DNA of 64,000 bases from Streptomyces sp. LBL (lineage in GTDB: Bacteria > Actinomycetota > Actinomycetes > Streptomycetales > Streptomycetaceae): NCBI RefSeq assembly GCF_029893585.1, contig NZ_JARXYX010000038.1:30307-94306 (forward strand), given 5' to 3'. Under the pieces are notes generated by a model, which worked only from the letters and a program-made list of their open reading frames with translations, was not told where the DNA came from and did not search any database. The translations under genes were made by a program, and so were the position numbers. How positions within the stretch are numbered: position 1 is the stretch's first letter; every line of letters begins with the position of its first letter. Shown piece after piece: positions 31,253 to 40,414 of the stretch.

Positions 31253-31258
31253 TGTGTG

Positions 31259-31562
31259 ACGACCGGCCGGACGTACATGTAGGTAAGTGTGACCGGCCTC
31301 AAGTGGAGGCTCCGATCTCCCACCTGACTGTCCCCCGGGACGGCGGGTCACCCCGGTCAGGCGGCCACCATCGTTCCGTACGGACGATGGAGTCGCCCGA
31401 AAGCGCGCCCCGCGATCATCGCGGCGGTGCTCCGGTAGTGTTTTGGAGCCCCGCCTGTGATCGTCCGGGGCATTTTTTGTGCTTCGGGGCGTTCAGGTCT
31501 GTCAAAAGAGACAAACGCGGCTGTCCGCCAGACCGCCGTGTGGTGCTAACCGAGGAGGATCC
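31259..31562 (+). ncRNA. Structured infC leader with intrinsic terminator (candidate attenuator)
   Basis: The ~300-nt leader holds several strong hairpins: CCATCGT/ACGATGG (31368-31390) and CCGCGAT/ATCGCGG (31410-31424). These are followed by an intrinsic terminator with six T at 31448-31478, still 85 nt before the infC start. A terminator inside the leader of a ribosomal-protein operon suggests attenuation, for example by L20 or IF3. No small leader ORF was convincing. The controlling ligand is not known from this sequence. Confidence 0.6.
31448..31478 (+). terminator. Intrinsic terminator inside the infC leader
   Basis: GCCCCG (31448-31453) pairs with CGGGGC (31466-31471) around a 12-nt loop, and is followed by A and six T (31473-31478). 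A true T-tract terminator is rare in this window, which makes a leader attenuator likely. Confidence 0.75.
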
Positions 31563-32300
31563 ATCAGCGCCGAGCCCCGCATCAACGACCGGATTCGCGT
31601 TCCAGAGGTGCGACTTGTCGGCCCCAGTGGCGAGCAGGTGGGCATCGTCCCCCTGGCCAAGGCACTGGAGCTTGCACAGGAGTACGACCTGGACCTGGTC
31701 GAGGTGGCGGCGACCGCCCGTCCGCCTGTGTGCAAGCTCATGGACTACGGGAAGTTCAAGTACGAGTCGGCCATGAAGGCCCGTGAGGCGCGCAAGAACC
31801 AGGCGCACACGGTCATCAAGGAGATGAAACTCCGGCCGAAGATCGACCCGCACGACTATGACACCAAGAAGGGTCACGTCGTCCGGTTCCTCAAGCAGGG
31901 CGACAAGGTCAAGATCACGATCATGTTCCGTGGTCGCGAGCAGTCCCGGCCCGAACTCGGCTTCCGACTGCTGCAGCGTCTCGCGGAGGACGTCCAGGAC
32001 CTCGGCTTCATCGAGTCGAACCCGAAGCAGGACGGCCGAAACATGATCATGGTTCTCGGTCCGCACAAGAAGAAGACCGAGGCCATGGCCGAGGCTCGCC
32101 AGGCGCAGGAAGCCCGCAAGGCTGAGGCGAAGGCCAACCCCGGCAAGTCGCAGAACGCCGCGGAGAACGAGTTCGACGAGGAGTTCACCGAGGACTCTGC
32201 CGAGACCTCGGAAGAGGCTTCCGCCGAGACTCCGGCTGAGGCGGCCCAAGCTCCGGCTGAGGCGGCCCAAGCCAAGGCCGAGGCATCCGCCGAGGCGTGA
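31563..32300 (+). CDS. infC: Translation initiation factor IF-3, rare ATC start
   Basis: The 245-residue IF3 has an N-domain with SAEPRINDRIRVPEVRLVGP and EYDLDLVEVAATARPPVCKL, a C-domain with KQGDKVKITIMFRGREQSRP, and an acidic/Ala-rich tail of ~60 residues with repeated EAAQAPAEAAQA typical of streptomycetes. The reading frame has no ATG or GTG at the conserved N-terminus. ATC 31563 follows GGAGG by 4 nt and precedes Ser-Ala-Glu-Pro-Arg. Non-canonical AUU/AUC starts are a known device by which IF3 represses its own translation. It is first in infC-rpmI-rplT. Confidence 0.95.
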   Translation: MSAEPRINDRIRVPEVRLVGPSGEQVGIVPLAKALELAQEYDLDLVEVAATARPPVCKLMDYGKFKYESAMKAREARKNQAHTVIKEMKLRPKIDPHDYDTKKGHVVRFLKQGDKVKITIMFRGREQSRPELGFRLLQRLAEDVQDLGFIESNPKQDGRNMIMVLGPHKKKTEAMAEARQAQEARKAEAKANPGKSQNAAENEFDEEFTEDSAETSEEASAETPAEAAQAPAEAAQAKAEASAEA

Positions 32301-32411
32301 TCCCGGGGGACGTGAGTCCCCAGGACGTAACCGATACCAGTACGACGCTCCACCGTGCCCGGTTTTCCCGACCGGGCACCGGAGCGCCACCGACGAGGAG
32401 ACAACGGCGCT

Positions 32412-32606
32412 ATGCCGAAGAACAAGTCGCACAGCGGTGCCAGCAAGCGCTTCAAGATCACCGGCTCCGGCAAGGTGCTCCGTGAGCGTGCCGGCAAGCG
32501 CCACCTGCTCGAGCACAAGTCGTCGCGCGTGACGCGCCGCCTCACCGGCAACGCCGAGATGGCCCCGGGCGACGCCAAGAAGATCAAGAAGCTTCTCGGC
32601 AAGTGA
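32412..32606 (+). CDS. rpmI: Ribosomal protein L35
   Basis: This 64-residue bL35 begins PKNKSHSGASKRFKITGSGK and ends LTGNAEMAPGDAKKIKKLLG. The length is standard. ATG 32412 is preceded by GAGGAG about 11 nt upstream. It is the second gene of the infC operon, 111 bp after infC. The gap contains GGTTTTCCCGACCGGGCACC-like sequence that could fold, but I claim no signal there. Confidence 0.97.
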   Translation: MPKNKSHSGASKRFKITGSGKVLRERAGKRHLLEHKSSRVTRRLTGNAEMAPGDAKKIKKLLGK

Positions 32607-32701
32607 CATCGGGCGCGCGTCGCGCGCCTGATCTCTGACCGGGACCCAATCGTTTCCGGGCCGCGTGAGTCCCACCGCGGCCCCGCTACAAGGAGTTAAA
32701 A

Positions 32702-33085
32702 GTGGCACGCGTCAAGCGGGCAGTCAACGCCCACAAGAAGCGCCGGGCGATCCTCGAGGCGGCGTCCGGCTACCGCGGTCAGCGTTCGCGCCTGTACCGC
32801 AAGGCCAAGGAGCAGGTCACCCACTCGCTGGTCTACAACTACAACGACCGCAAGAAGCGCAAGGGTGACTTCCGTCGGCTGTGGATCCAGCGCATCAACG
32901 CCGCTGCCCGCGCCAACGGCATCACCTACAACCGCTTCATCCAGGGTCTGAACGCCGCGAACATCGAGGTGGACCGCAAGATCCTGGCCGAGCTGGCCGT
33001 GAACGACGCCGGTGCGTTCGCCGCGCTGGTCGAGGTGGCCCAGAAGGCGCTGCCGAGCGACGTCAACGCGCCCAAGGCGGCGTGA
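32702..33085 (+). CDS. rplT: Ribosomal protein L20
   Basis: This 127-residue bL20 starts ARVKRAVNAHKKRRAILEAA and includes GYRGQRSRLYRKAKEQV and NRFIQGLNAANIEVDRKILA. The start is GTG 32702 with AAGGAG upstream. L20 is an early large-subunit assembly protein and in several bacteria represses its own operon by binding the leader RNA. It closes the infC operon and is followed by a strong terminator. Confidence 0.97.
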   Translation: MARVKRAVNAHKKRRAILEAASGYRGQRSRLYRKAKEQVTHSLVYNYNDRKKRKGDFRRLWIQRINAAARANGITYNRFIQGLNAANIEVDRKILAELAVNDAGAFAALVEVAQKALPSDVNAPKAA

Positions 33086-33125
33086 CGCCTCGCATCACCG
33101 CGACGGCTGCGAGCCGACGTGACTG

Positions 33126-33158
33126 AACGGACCCGTGGGCAGTGCCCGCGGGTCCGTT
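33126..33158 (+). terminator. Terminator of infC-rpmI-rplT
   Basis: AACGGACCCG (33126-33135) and CGGGTCCGTT (33149-33158) are perfect arms, continued inward by T-G and GGGC/GCCC pairing. The result is a 15-bp stem with a 3-nt loop, 40 bp after the rplT stop. Confidence 0.88.
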
Positions 33159-33213
33159 GTGTTGACCGGTAACCGAAACTGGTGACCGACACTGGTAACC
33201 GAAGGTGAGTTGC

Positions 33214-34062
33214 ATGGCCGCCGCCACCCCCGAGCTGATCTCCCCCCGTTCCCCCCGCGTCTCGGCCGCCCGCCGGCTGGCCAAGCGGAACTTCCGGGGG
33301 CAGGAGCGGCTGTTTCTCGCCGAGGGGCCGCAGGCCGTGCGCGAGGCCGCAGGGCATGCGGACACGCTGGTCGACCTGTTCGCTACGCCGGCCGCCGCGG
33401 AGCGGTACGCCGACCTCGTGGGGGAGGCCCGTGCCGCCGGGGCCCGGGTACACCTCGCCGACGAGCAGGTGATCGCCGACATCTCGACCACCGTCACCCC
33501 CCAGGGCCTCGTCGGGATCTGCCGGTTCCTCGACACCCCCTTCGAGGACATCCTGAGCGCCCGCCCCCAGCTCGTCGCCGTCCTCGCGAACGTCCGGGAC
33601 CCCGGGAACGCCGGCACCGTACTGCGGTGCGCGGACGCCGCCGGCGCCGACGCCGTCGTACTGACCGACGCGTCCGTGGACCTCTACAACCCCAAGGCCG
33701 TACGGGCCTCCGTGGGGTCGCTGTTCCATCTGCCCGTCGCCGTCGGTGTCCCCGTGGAGCAGGCGGTCGAGGGCCTCAAGGACGCCGGTATCCGTATCCT
33801 CGCCGCCGACGGTGCCGGAGCCCACGACCTCGACGACGAGCTCGACAGGGGGACCATGGGCGGGCCCACCGCCTGGGTGTTCGGGAACGAGGCCTGGGGG
33901 CTCGCGGAGGAGACCCGCGCGCTCGCGGACGCCGTGGTGCGCGTCCCGATCCACGGGAAGGCCGAGAGCCTGAACCTCGCCACCGCCGCCGCCGTATGTC
34001 TCTATGCGTCGGCCCGTGCACAGCGCGCCTCCGGAGGGTGCCGCTCCGTCACCGAGAGCTAG
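33214..34062 (+). CDS. SPOUT (TrmH-family) rRNA/tRNA 2'-O-methyltransferase
   Basis: This 282-residue RNA methyltransferase has an N-terminal substrate-binding domain (AARRLAKRNFRGQERLFLAE) and a C-terminal knotted SAM-binding domain with LVAVLANVRDPGNAGTVLRC, TAWVFGNEAWGLAEETRALA and IPIHGKAESLNLATAAAV-like motifs (VPIHGKAESLN). This is the classic TrmH/SpoU motif set. ATG 33214 is chosen over GTG 33205 because GAAGGTGA lies 5 nt upstream. The RNA target is unknown. Position between rplT and pheS is common in actinobacteria. Confidence 0.92.
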   Translation: MAAATPELISPRSPRVSAARRLAKRNFRGQERLFLAEGPQAVREAAGHADTLVDLFATPAAAERYADLVGEARAAGARVHLADEQVIADISTTVTPQGLVGICRFLDTPFEDILSARPQLVAVLANVRDPGNAGTVLRCADAAGADAVVLTDASVDLYNPKAVRASVGSLFHLPVAVGVPVEQAVEGLKDAGIRILAADGAGAHDLDDELDRGTMGGPTAWVFGNEAWGLAEETRALADAVVRVPIHGKAESLNLATAAAVCLYASARAQRASGGCRSVTES

Positions 34063-34127
34063 TAGGGTGACCAGCTCGGAGGCCCACTGCGTCGGCTGAG
34101 CGGCCGTCTGGGAGGTGGGGTACGGGG

Positions 34128-35273
34128 ATGAGGGTCGGCACGAGCAGCGCACCGGGGTCACGGGATGTGCGGCACCCGCCCGCGCCCCGGCCCGGTGGCC
34201 TCGCCGAGCTCGGCATCGACCCCGACCAGCTGCCCGACGGCCTGGTCGTCGCCGACGAGCACGGACAGGTGATCTGCTTCAACGCCGCCGCCGAGCGCAT
34301 CACCGCCGTCCCCGCCGCCGACGCCCTCGGGCAGCGGCTGGAGAAGGCCGTCCCGTTGGAGGACCTGGAAGGGCGGCGCTGGTGGCAGCTGACCGACCCG
34401 TACGGCGGCCTCGCCATCCGGGTCAGCCAGCCCGAGCGCAACCTCCTGCTGCCGGGCGGCCGGGAAGTCCTGGTCTCGGCACGGTACGTCCGCACCCGGC
34501 CCACCGGACCCGTCCGCCGTGTCGTCGTCCAGCTGCGCGACACCGAGGCCCGCCGCCGCACCGAGCGCAGCCACGCCGAGCTGATCGCCACCGTCGCCCA
34601 CGAACTGCGCTCCCCGCTCACCTCCGTCAAGGGGTTCACCGCCACGCTCCTCGCCAAGTGGGAGAGGTTCACCGACGACCAGAAACGCCTGATGCTGGAG
34701 ACCGTCGACGCGGACGCCGACCGGGTCACCCGGCTCATCGCCGAACTCCTCGACATATCACGCATCGACTCCGGGCGGCTGGAGGTACGCCGCCAGCCCG
34801 TCGACATGGGCGCCGCTGTCGGCCGCCACATCCAGGCCTACGTCGCCGCCGGACTGCCCGCCGACCGGTTCCTGCTCCGCATCGAGCAGCCCCTGCCCGC
34901 ATTGTGGGCCGACCCCGACAAGGTCGACCAGGTGCTCAGCAACCTGCTGGAAAATGCCGTGCGGCACGGCGAGGGAACTGTCACCATCGACATCACGCCC
35001 GCCACGTCCCCCCGAGAGGGCGAAGGCCATCAGGACGCTGCCACGTCGGTCACGGTGAGCGACGAGGGGGCCGGCATCCCGGAGGAGTCCATGAACCGCG
35101 TCTTCACCCGCTTCTGGCGGGGCAGCAAGCGCGGCGGCACCGGCCTCGGGCTCTACATCGTCAAGGGCATCGTCGAGGCCCACGGCGGCACCATCACGGT
35201 CGGCCGCGCCCCCGGCGGCGGCGCCCGGTTCCGATTTACGTTGCCCGTGAGCACTCCGGCCTACCTGACCTGA
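34128..35273 (+). CDS. Soluble PAS-domain sensor histidine kinase without adjacent regulator
   Basis: This 381-residue kinase has a PAS domain (LPDGLVVADEHGQVICFNAA), a HisKA domain with His158 in TVAHELRSPLTSVKGF, and a HATPase domain with VLSNLLENAVRHGEG, SDEGAGIPEE and GTGLGLYIVKGI. There is no membrane segment, so it senses a cytosolic signal. ATG 34128 follows GAGGTGGGG. No response-regulator gene is next to it, making it an orphan within this window. It lies between an RNA methyltransferase and pheS, and the neighbours give no clue to its signal. Confidence 0.92.
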   Translation: MRVGTSSAPGSRDVRHPPAPRPGGLAELGIDPDQLPDGLVVADEHGQVICFNAAAERITAVPAADALGQRLEKAVPLEDLEGRRWWQLTDPYGGLAIRVSQPERNLLLPGGREVLVSARYVRTRPTGPVRRVVVQLRDTEARRRTERSHAELIATVAHELRSPLTSVKGFTATLLAKWERFTDDQKRLMLETVDADADRVTRLIAELLDISRIDSGRLEVRRQPVDMGAAVGRHIQAYVAAGLPADRFLLRIEQPLPALWADPDKVDQVLSNLLENAVRHGEGTVTIDITPATSPREGEGHQDAATSVTVSDEGAGIPEESMNRVFTRFWRGSKRGGTGLGLYIVKGIVEAHGGTITVGRAPGGGARFRFTLPVSTPAYLT

Positions 35274-35413
35274 GCGGCCCGCGGGCGCATTCGTCCATCC
35301 CCACCCCGTTAGACTCGGCCTTTGGCACCCATGTGTCCCATGGACGGCCCTCTGACCTCTGAGTGAGTCGGTGACGGGGACCTTCAGCCAGCCAATCGGA
35401 AGCACGGGAAGAG

Positions 35414-36535
35414 ATGTCGGCACCGAATAAGTCGTACGACCCTGTAGAGGTCGAGGCCTTGAAACCGGAAGAGATCGAGCGGATGCGGGGCGAGGCGCTC
35501 GCCGCCTTCGCCGCCGCGGACTCCCTCGACGCACTCCAGGAGGCCAAGGTCGCCCACACCGGGGGCACCTCCCCGCTGGCCCTCGCCAACCGCGAGATCG
35601 GCGCCCTGCCCCCGCACGCCAAGGCCGCCGCCGGCAAGCTGGTCGGCCAGGCCCGCGGCGCCGTGAACAAGGCCCTGGCCACCCGTCAGGCCGAGCTGGA
35701 GGCCGAGCGCGACCAGCGGGTGCTCGTCGAGGAGGCGGTGGACGTCACACTGCCGTACGACCGCGTACCGGCCGGCGCCCGCCACCCGCTCACCACGCTC
35801 TCGGAGCGCATCGAGGACATCTTCGTGGCCATGGGCTACGAGGTCGCCGAGGGCCCGCAGGTCGAGGCCGAGTGGTTCAACTTCGACGCGCTGAACATCG
35901 GCCCCGACCACCCGGCCCGCGGCGAGGCCGACACCTTCTTCGTGCAGGGCCCGCAGGGCGGCACCGAGTCCGGCGTCGTGCTGCGCACCCACACCTCGCC
36001 CGTGCAGATCCGCTCGCTGCTCGACCGTGAGCTGCCGGTGTACGTGATCTGCCCCGGCCGCGTGTACCGCACCGACGAGCTGGACGCCACCCACACGCCC
36101 GTCTTCCACCAGGTCGAGCTGCTCGCCGTGGACGAGGGCCTGACCATGGCCGACCTCAAGGGCACCCTGGACCACATGGTCCAGTCCCTGTTCGGCGAGG
36201 GCATGAAGACCCGGCTGCGGCCCAACTTCTTCCCCTTCACGGAGCCGTCCGCCGAGATGGACATGGTCTGCTACGTCTGCCGCGGCGAGTCCGTCGGCAA
36301 CCCCGACCGGCCCTGCCGCACCTGCTCGTCCGAGGGCTGGATCGAACTCGGCGGCTGCGGCATGGTCAACCCGCGGGTGCTCACCGCCTGCGGTGTCGAC
36401 CCGGAGAAGTACAGCGGCTTCGCCTTCGGGTTCGGCATCGAGCGGATGCTGATGTTCCGCCACAACGTCGAAGACATGCGAGACATGGTCGAGGGTGACG
36501 TCCGGTTCACCCGGCCGTTCGGGATGGAGATCTGA
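35414..36535 (+). CDS. pheS: Phenylalanyl-tRNA synthetase alpha chain
   Basis: This 373-residue alpha subunit has an N-terminal coiled-coil and the class II core with HPLTTLSERIEDIFVAMGY, LRTHTSPVQIRSLL, FHQVELLAVDEG and GFGIERMLMFRH. The CYVCRGE...CRTC cysteines form the usual zinc-like cluster. ATG 35414 is preceded by GGGAAGAG. The gene is coupled to pheT through TGATG. The ~140-bp upstream region shows no T-box and no obvious leader peptide. Confidence 0.97.
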   Translation: MSAPNKSYDPVEVEALKPEEIERMRGEALAAFAAADSLDALQEAKVAHTGGTSPLALANREIGALPPHAKAAAGKLVGQARGAVNKALATRQAELEAERDQRVLVEEAVDVTLPYDRVPAGARHPLTTLSERIEDIFVAMGYEVAEGPQVEAEWFNFDALNIGPDHPARGEADTFFVQGPQGGTESGVVLRTHTSPVQIRSLLDRELPVYVICPGRVYRTDELDATHTPVFHQVELLAVDEGLTMADLKGTLDHMVQSLFGEGMKTRLRPNFFPFTEPSAEMDMVCYVCRGESVGNPDRPCRTCSSEGWIELGGCGMVNPRVLTACGVDPEKYSGFAFGFGIERMLMFRHNVEDMRDMVEGDVRFTRPFGMEI

Positions 36536-39102
36536 TGCGGGTCCCGCTTTCTTGGCTGCGGGAGTACGTCGACCTGCCGGCGACGGAGACCGGCCGTGAC
36601 GTCCAGGCCAAGCTCGTTTCCGCGGGTCTCGAGGTGGAGACCGTCGAGCACCTCGGCGCCGACCTCAAGGGCCCCCTGGTCGTCGGCCAGGTGCTGACCA
36701 TCGAGGAGCTGGAGGGCTTCAAGAAGCCGATCCGCTTCTGCACGGTGAACGTCGGCCAGACCAACGGGACCGGTGAGCCGCAGGAGATCGTCTGCGGCGC
36801 CCGGAACTTCGCCGTCGGCGACAAGGTCGTCGTGGTCCTGCCCGGCGCCACGCTGCCCGGCGGCTTCTCCATCTCCGCGCGCAAGACGTACGGCAAGACG
36901 TCCCACGGCATGATCTGCTCCGGCGACGAGCTGGGCATGGGCGACGACGGCAGCCACGGCATCATCGTGCTGCCGCCGGAGACCGAGGTCGGCAAGGACG
37001 CCATCGAGCTCCTCGAACTGGTCGACGAGGTCCTGGACATCGCCGTCACCGCCAACCGCGGCGACTGCCTGTCCATCCGCGGTGTCGCCCGCGAGACCGC
37101 CATCGCCTACGGCCTGCCGCTGCGCGACCCGGCCCTCCTCGACGTCCCGGCCCCCAACGCGTACGGCTACCCGGTCCGCGTCACGGAACCGGCCGGCTGC
37201 GACCGCTTCACCGCCCGCACGGTGACCGGCCTGAGCCCTGAGGTCCGCTCCCCGATCTGGCTGCGGCGCCGACTGCAGAAGGTCGGCATGCGCCCGATCT
37301 CGCTCGCCGTCGACGTCACCAACTACGTGATGATGGAGCTCGGCCAGCCGCTGCACGCCTACGACCGGAACCTGGTCCAGGGCACGATCGGGGTACGCCG
37401 GGCCGAGGAGGGCGAGAAGATCGTCACCCTCGACGGCGTCGAGCGGAAGCTGCACGCCGACGACCTGGTGATCACGGACGACCGTGGCCCCATCGGGCTC
37501 GCCGGTGTCATGGGCGGCGCCGACACGGAGATCGCGGACCACGACGACCTCGACAACGCGACGACGGACGTGGTCATCGAGGCCGCGCACTTCCACCAGG
37601 TCTCGATCGCGCGCACCGCCCGCCGCCACAAGCTGTCGTCCGAGGCGTCGCGGCGCTTCGAGCGCGGAGTCGACCCGCAGGCCGCCTCCGCCGCCGCGCA
37701 GCGCACCGTCGACCTCCTCGTGCTGCTCGCCGGCGGCACCGCCGAGGCCGGCGTCACCGAGGTCATCGCCCCGTCCGCGCCGCACTCCATCGCCGTCCCC
37801 GCCGACCACCCCGACAAGGTCGCGGGTGTCGAGTACGGCCGCGAGGTCGTCGTACGCCGCCTCCAGGAGGTCGGCTGCGACGTCATGGGAAATACCGCCG
37901 CGTGGAACGCGTCTTTGAGGGGCGGTGGCCGGGCGACGGGCGGGGAGGACGAGCTGATCGTCACCGTGCCGTCCTGGCGGCCCGACCTGCGCGACCCGAA
38001 CGACCTGGCGGAGGAGGTCATCCGCCTGGAGGGCTACGAGAACCTGCCCTCCACGCTGCCCAGGCCCCCCGCGGGCCGCGGCCTCACCCACCGGCAGCGG
38101 CTGCACCGCCGCGTCGGCCGGGTGCTGGCCGGTGCCGGGTACGTCGAGGCGCCGAACCACCCCTTCGTCAGCGAGCAGGTCTTCGACCAGCTCGGCCTGG
38201 CCGCCGACGACCCGGCTCGCCGGGTCGTCAAGCTGGTCAACCCGCTCAACGACGAGGAGCCCGCACTCCGTACGTCGCTGCTGCCGGGTCTGCTGGGTGC
38301 CCTGCGGCGCAACGACGGCCGGGGCTCGCACGACCTGGCGCTCTTCGAGACCGGGTTGGTCTTCCAGCCACGCGAGGAGCAGCGGATCGCCGCGGCCCTG
38401 CCGGTGGACCGGCGGCCGACCGACGAGGAGATCGCCGAGCTCGACGCCACACTGCCCGAGCAGCCGCGCCATGCCGCCGTCGTCCTCGCGGGCGCCCGCG
38501 AGCAGGCCGGCTGGTGGGGCAAGGGCCGTCCGGCCGACTGGGCCGACACGGTCGAGGCGGCGCGTGCGGTGGCGCGGGAAGCCGGTGCCGAACTGGTCGT
38601 CCGCGGGGGGCAGTACGGGCCGTGGCACCCGGGCCGGTGCGCCGAGCTGGCGGTCGTCGCCGACGGTGGCGAGCGGGTCGTGGGGCATGCGGGCGAGCTG
38701 CATCCGCGGGTGCTGAAGGCGCTCGGGCTGCCCGCGCGCACCTGCGCGCTGGAGCTCGACCTGGACGCGCTGGAGGAGGCGGGCGACGCGACGGTGCGGG
38801 CGCCCGGCATCTCCACGTTCCCGGTCGCCACGCAGGATGTCGCCCTCGTGGTCGACGGGTTCGTACCGCACGCCGAGGTGGAGGCCGCGTTGCGTGAGGG
38901 GGCCGGTGAACTGCTGGAGGCGATCCGGCTGTTCGACGTGTACGAGAACGCGGAGCAGTTGGGTGAGGGCAAGAAGTCGCTGGCGTACGCGTTGCGGTTC
39001 CGGGCGGCTGATCGGACACTGACGGTCGATGAGGCCTCGGCGGCTCGGGATGCGGCGGTGGCCCTGGCGGGGGAGCGTACGGGGGCCGTACTGCGAGGCT
39101 GA
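36535..39102 (+). CDS. pheT: Phenylalanyl-tRNA synthetase beta chain
   Basis: The 855-residue beta subunit contains an N-terminal EMAP-like tRNA-binding domain (GPLVVGQVLTIEELEGFKKP, EIVCGARNFAVGDKVVVVLP), B3/B4 editing region (FTARTVTGLSPEVRSPIWLR), B5 domain and a C-terminal anticodon-binding FDX-ACB domain (ISTFPVATQDVALVVDGFVP). A small Gly/Arg-rich loop (NASLRGGGRATGGEDELIVT) looks like a lineage insertion. ATG 36535 shares an A with the pheS stop. It forms the alpha2-beta2 synthetase with PheS. Confidence 0.97.
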   Translation: MRVPLSWLREYVDLPATETGRDVQAKLVSAGLEVETVEHLGADLKGPLVVGQVLTIEELEGFKKPIRFCTVNVGQTNGTGEPQEIVCGARNFAVGDKVVVVLPGATLPGGFSISARKTYGKTSHGMICSGDELGMGDDGSHGIIVLPPETEVGKDAIELLELVDEVLDIAVTANRGDCLSIRGVARETAIAYGLPLRDPALLDVPAPNAYGYPVRVTEPAGCDRFTARTVTGLSPEVRSPIWLRRRLQKVGMRPISLAVDVTNYVMMELGQPLHAYDRNLVQGTIGVRRAEEGEKIVTLDGVERKLHADDLVITDDRGPIGLAGVMGGADTEIADHDDLDNATTDVVIEAAHFHQVSIARTARRHKLSSEASRRFERGVDPQAASAAAQRTVDLLVLLAGGTAEAGVTEVIAPSAPHSIAVPADHPDKVAGVEYGREVVVRRLQEVGCDVMGNTAAWNASLRGGGRATGGEDELIVTVPSWRPDLRDPNDLAEEVIRLEGYENLPSTLPRPPAGRGLTHRQRLHRRVGRVLAGAGYVEAPNHPFVSEQVFDQLGLAADDPARRVVKLVNPLNDEEPALRTSLLPGLLGALRRNDGRGSHDLALFETGLVFQPREEQRIAAALPVDRRPTDEEIAELDATLPEQPRHAAVVLAGAREQAGWWGKGRPADWADTVEAARAVAREAGAELVVRGGQYGPWHPGRCAELAVVADGGERVVGHAGELHPRVLKALGLPARTCALELDLDALEEAGDATVRAPGISTFPVATQDVALVVDGFVPHAEVEAALREGAGELLEAIRLFDVYENAEQLGEGKKSLAYALRFRAADRTLTVDEASAARDAAVALAGERTGAVLRG

Positions 39103-39198
39103 GAGCGTCTGAAGGGCGCCTTTCAGGGGGTTGCAGCCACCTCACTCAATAGGGTGACTTCTTCCGGTGATCCGCCCCGTCCGGCCCATGCGCTCGAC

Positions 39199-39232
39199 AC
39201 AATCGGACCGGCCTTTCGAGGTCGGTCCGATT
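39199..39232. terminator. UUCG-loop hairpin downstream of pheT
   Basis: CAATCGGACCG (39199-39209) and CGGTCCGATTG (39222-39232) are perfect 11-bp arms. A G-T pair and CCT/AGG close a TTCG tetraloop. It lies ~100 bp after pheT and 34 bp before the phosphatase start, a good terminator candidate, although it could also act in the leader of the next gene. Confidence 0.7.
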
Positions 39233-39265
39233 GCGTTGGCAGGGCCAAAACGGGGGTCCATCGGC

Positions 39266-40414
39266 ATGATCCGTATCAAGGCTGGGGTTACCCGCAGGGC
39301 GGGACGGATCCGGACGGACCCACGGACGCCGGACCGGCGGCCACTGCGGCGGGCCTTCGCGCTCGCGCTGCCCACGATCTGGGGTGCCCTCGCGGTCACG
39401 TACAAGCTGACCTGTCCGCTGGCCCAACAGGGCGGGCTGGGCGCCCGGGTGGCCACCAGTACCTTCTTCCTCGCCGTCGGCACCGGACTGGTACTCCGCG
39501 CCCATCGGATCCTGCTGCGTGAGCTCCGGCAGATCCGCCGGGTCGCGGGTGTCGCCCAGAGCGTGCTGCTGCGGCCGTTGCCGCCGCGTATCGACGGGCT
39601 GAGCGTCGCCGCCGCCCAACTCTCCGCCGACCGCGGTGCCACCATCGGCGGCGACCTGTACGAGGCCGTCGCCACCGAGCACGGCGTACGGATCGTGATG
39701 GGTGACGTCCGCGGACACGGACTCGCCGCCATCGGCACCGCCGCCGCCGTACTCGGCAGCTTCCGCGAGGCCGTGCACGACGAGGCCGGACTCGACGGTG
39801 TCCTACGACGGCTGGAGCGTGCCCTGGCCCGACACCTGCGCGAGCGCGCGCGAGCCGAACACCCCTCGGCCGGCCCGGAACCAGACCACCCGGTCGCCGA
39901 GGAGTTCGTCACCGTCCTGCTGCTGGAGATCCACCGGGACGGTGAGGTGCGCGCGCTCAACTGCGGCCATCCGTGGCCGTATCTGCTCAGCGGCACGAGT
40001 GCCGAACCCCTCGCCCGCACCGACCCGCTGCCTCCCCTCGGCCCGTTCCCGCTCCCGCCCGAGGTGCCGCCCGAGCGGTGCGGGCACCTGTCTCCGGGCG
40101 AGGCGTTGGTCCTGCACACCGACGGGGCGGAGGACGCCAGGGACGCGCGCGGCCGGTTCTTCTCCCTGTCCGGCGCCCTGTCCGAGGCCGTGCGTGAGCG
40201 GCCCGCGGCCGTCCCGCAGGTCGTACTGGGTTCGGTCTTCACCGCACTCCTGCACCACACCCGAGGCGCCCCGACGGACGACGTGGCCCTCCTCGTACTG
40301 CGCAACGACCGGCAACGCAAAGACACCTCAGGAACGCGGCACGGTGAGACGCCTGGCTCCGCCGGGCGGGCACGAGCGGCCACCACGCCCCCGCAGCCGA
40401 CCACGCACCTTTGA
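39266..40414 (+). CDS. Membrane PP2C-type (SpoIIE) serine phosphatase
   Basis: This 382-residue protein has two membrane segments (RAFALALPTIWGALAVTY and FFLAVGTGLVLRAH) then a SpoIIE/PP2C domain with GGDLYEAVATEHGVRIVMGD (metal Asp), VRGHGLAAIGTAAAVLGSF, TVLLLEIHRDGEVRALNCGH and LHTDGAEDARD. It would dephosphorylate a partner such as an anti-sigma-factor antagonist. ATG 39266 is chosen because the longer ORF to 39167 crosses the upstream hairpin. No STAS or anti-sigma gene is adjacent. The C-terminal ~35 residues are low in complexity. Confidence 0.88.
   Translation: MIRIKAGVTRRAGRIRTDPRTPDRRPLRRAFALALPTIWGALAVTYKLTCPLAQQGGLGARVATSTFFLAVGTGLVLRAHRILLRELRQIRRVAGVAQSVLLRPLPPRIDGLSVAAAQLSADRGATIGGDLYEAVATEHGVRIVMGDVRGHGLAAIGTAAAVLGSFREAVHDEAGLDGVLRRLERALARHLRERARAEHPSAGPEPDHPVAEEFVTVLLLEIHRDGEVRALNCGHPWPYLLSGTSAEPLARTDPLPPLGPFPLPPEVPPERCGHLSPGEALVLHTDGAEDARDARGRFFSLSGALSEAVRERPAAVPQVVLGSVFTALLHHTRGAPTDDVALLVLRNDRQRKDTSGTRHGETPGSAGRARAATTPPQPTTHL

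Noticed and set aside
35274..35413. T-box or Phe-rich leader peptide before pheS
   Set aside because: No T-box sequence, terminator or Phe-rich short ORF could be found in the 140-bp gap.
36271..38871. Long antisense ORF opposite pheT
   Set aside because: A GC-bias shadow; pheT is full length and conserved on the + strand.
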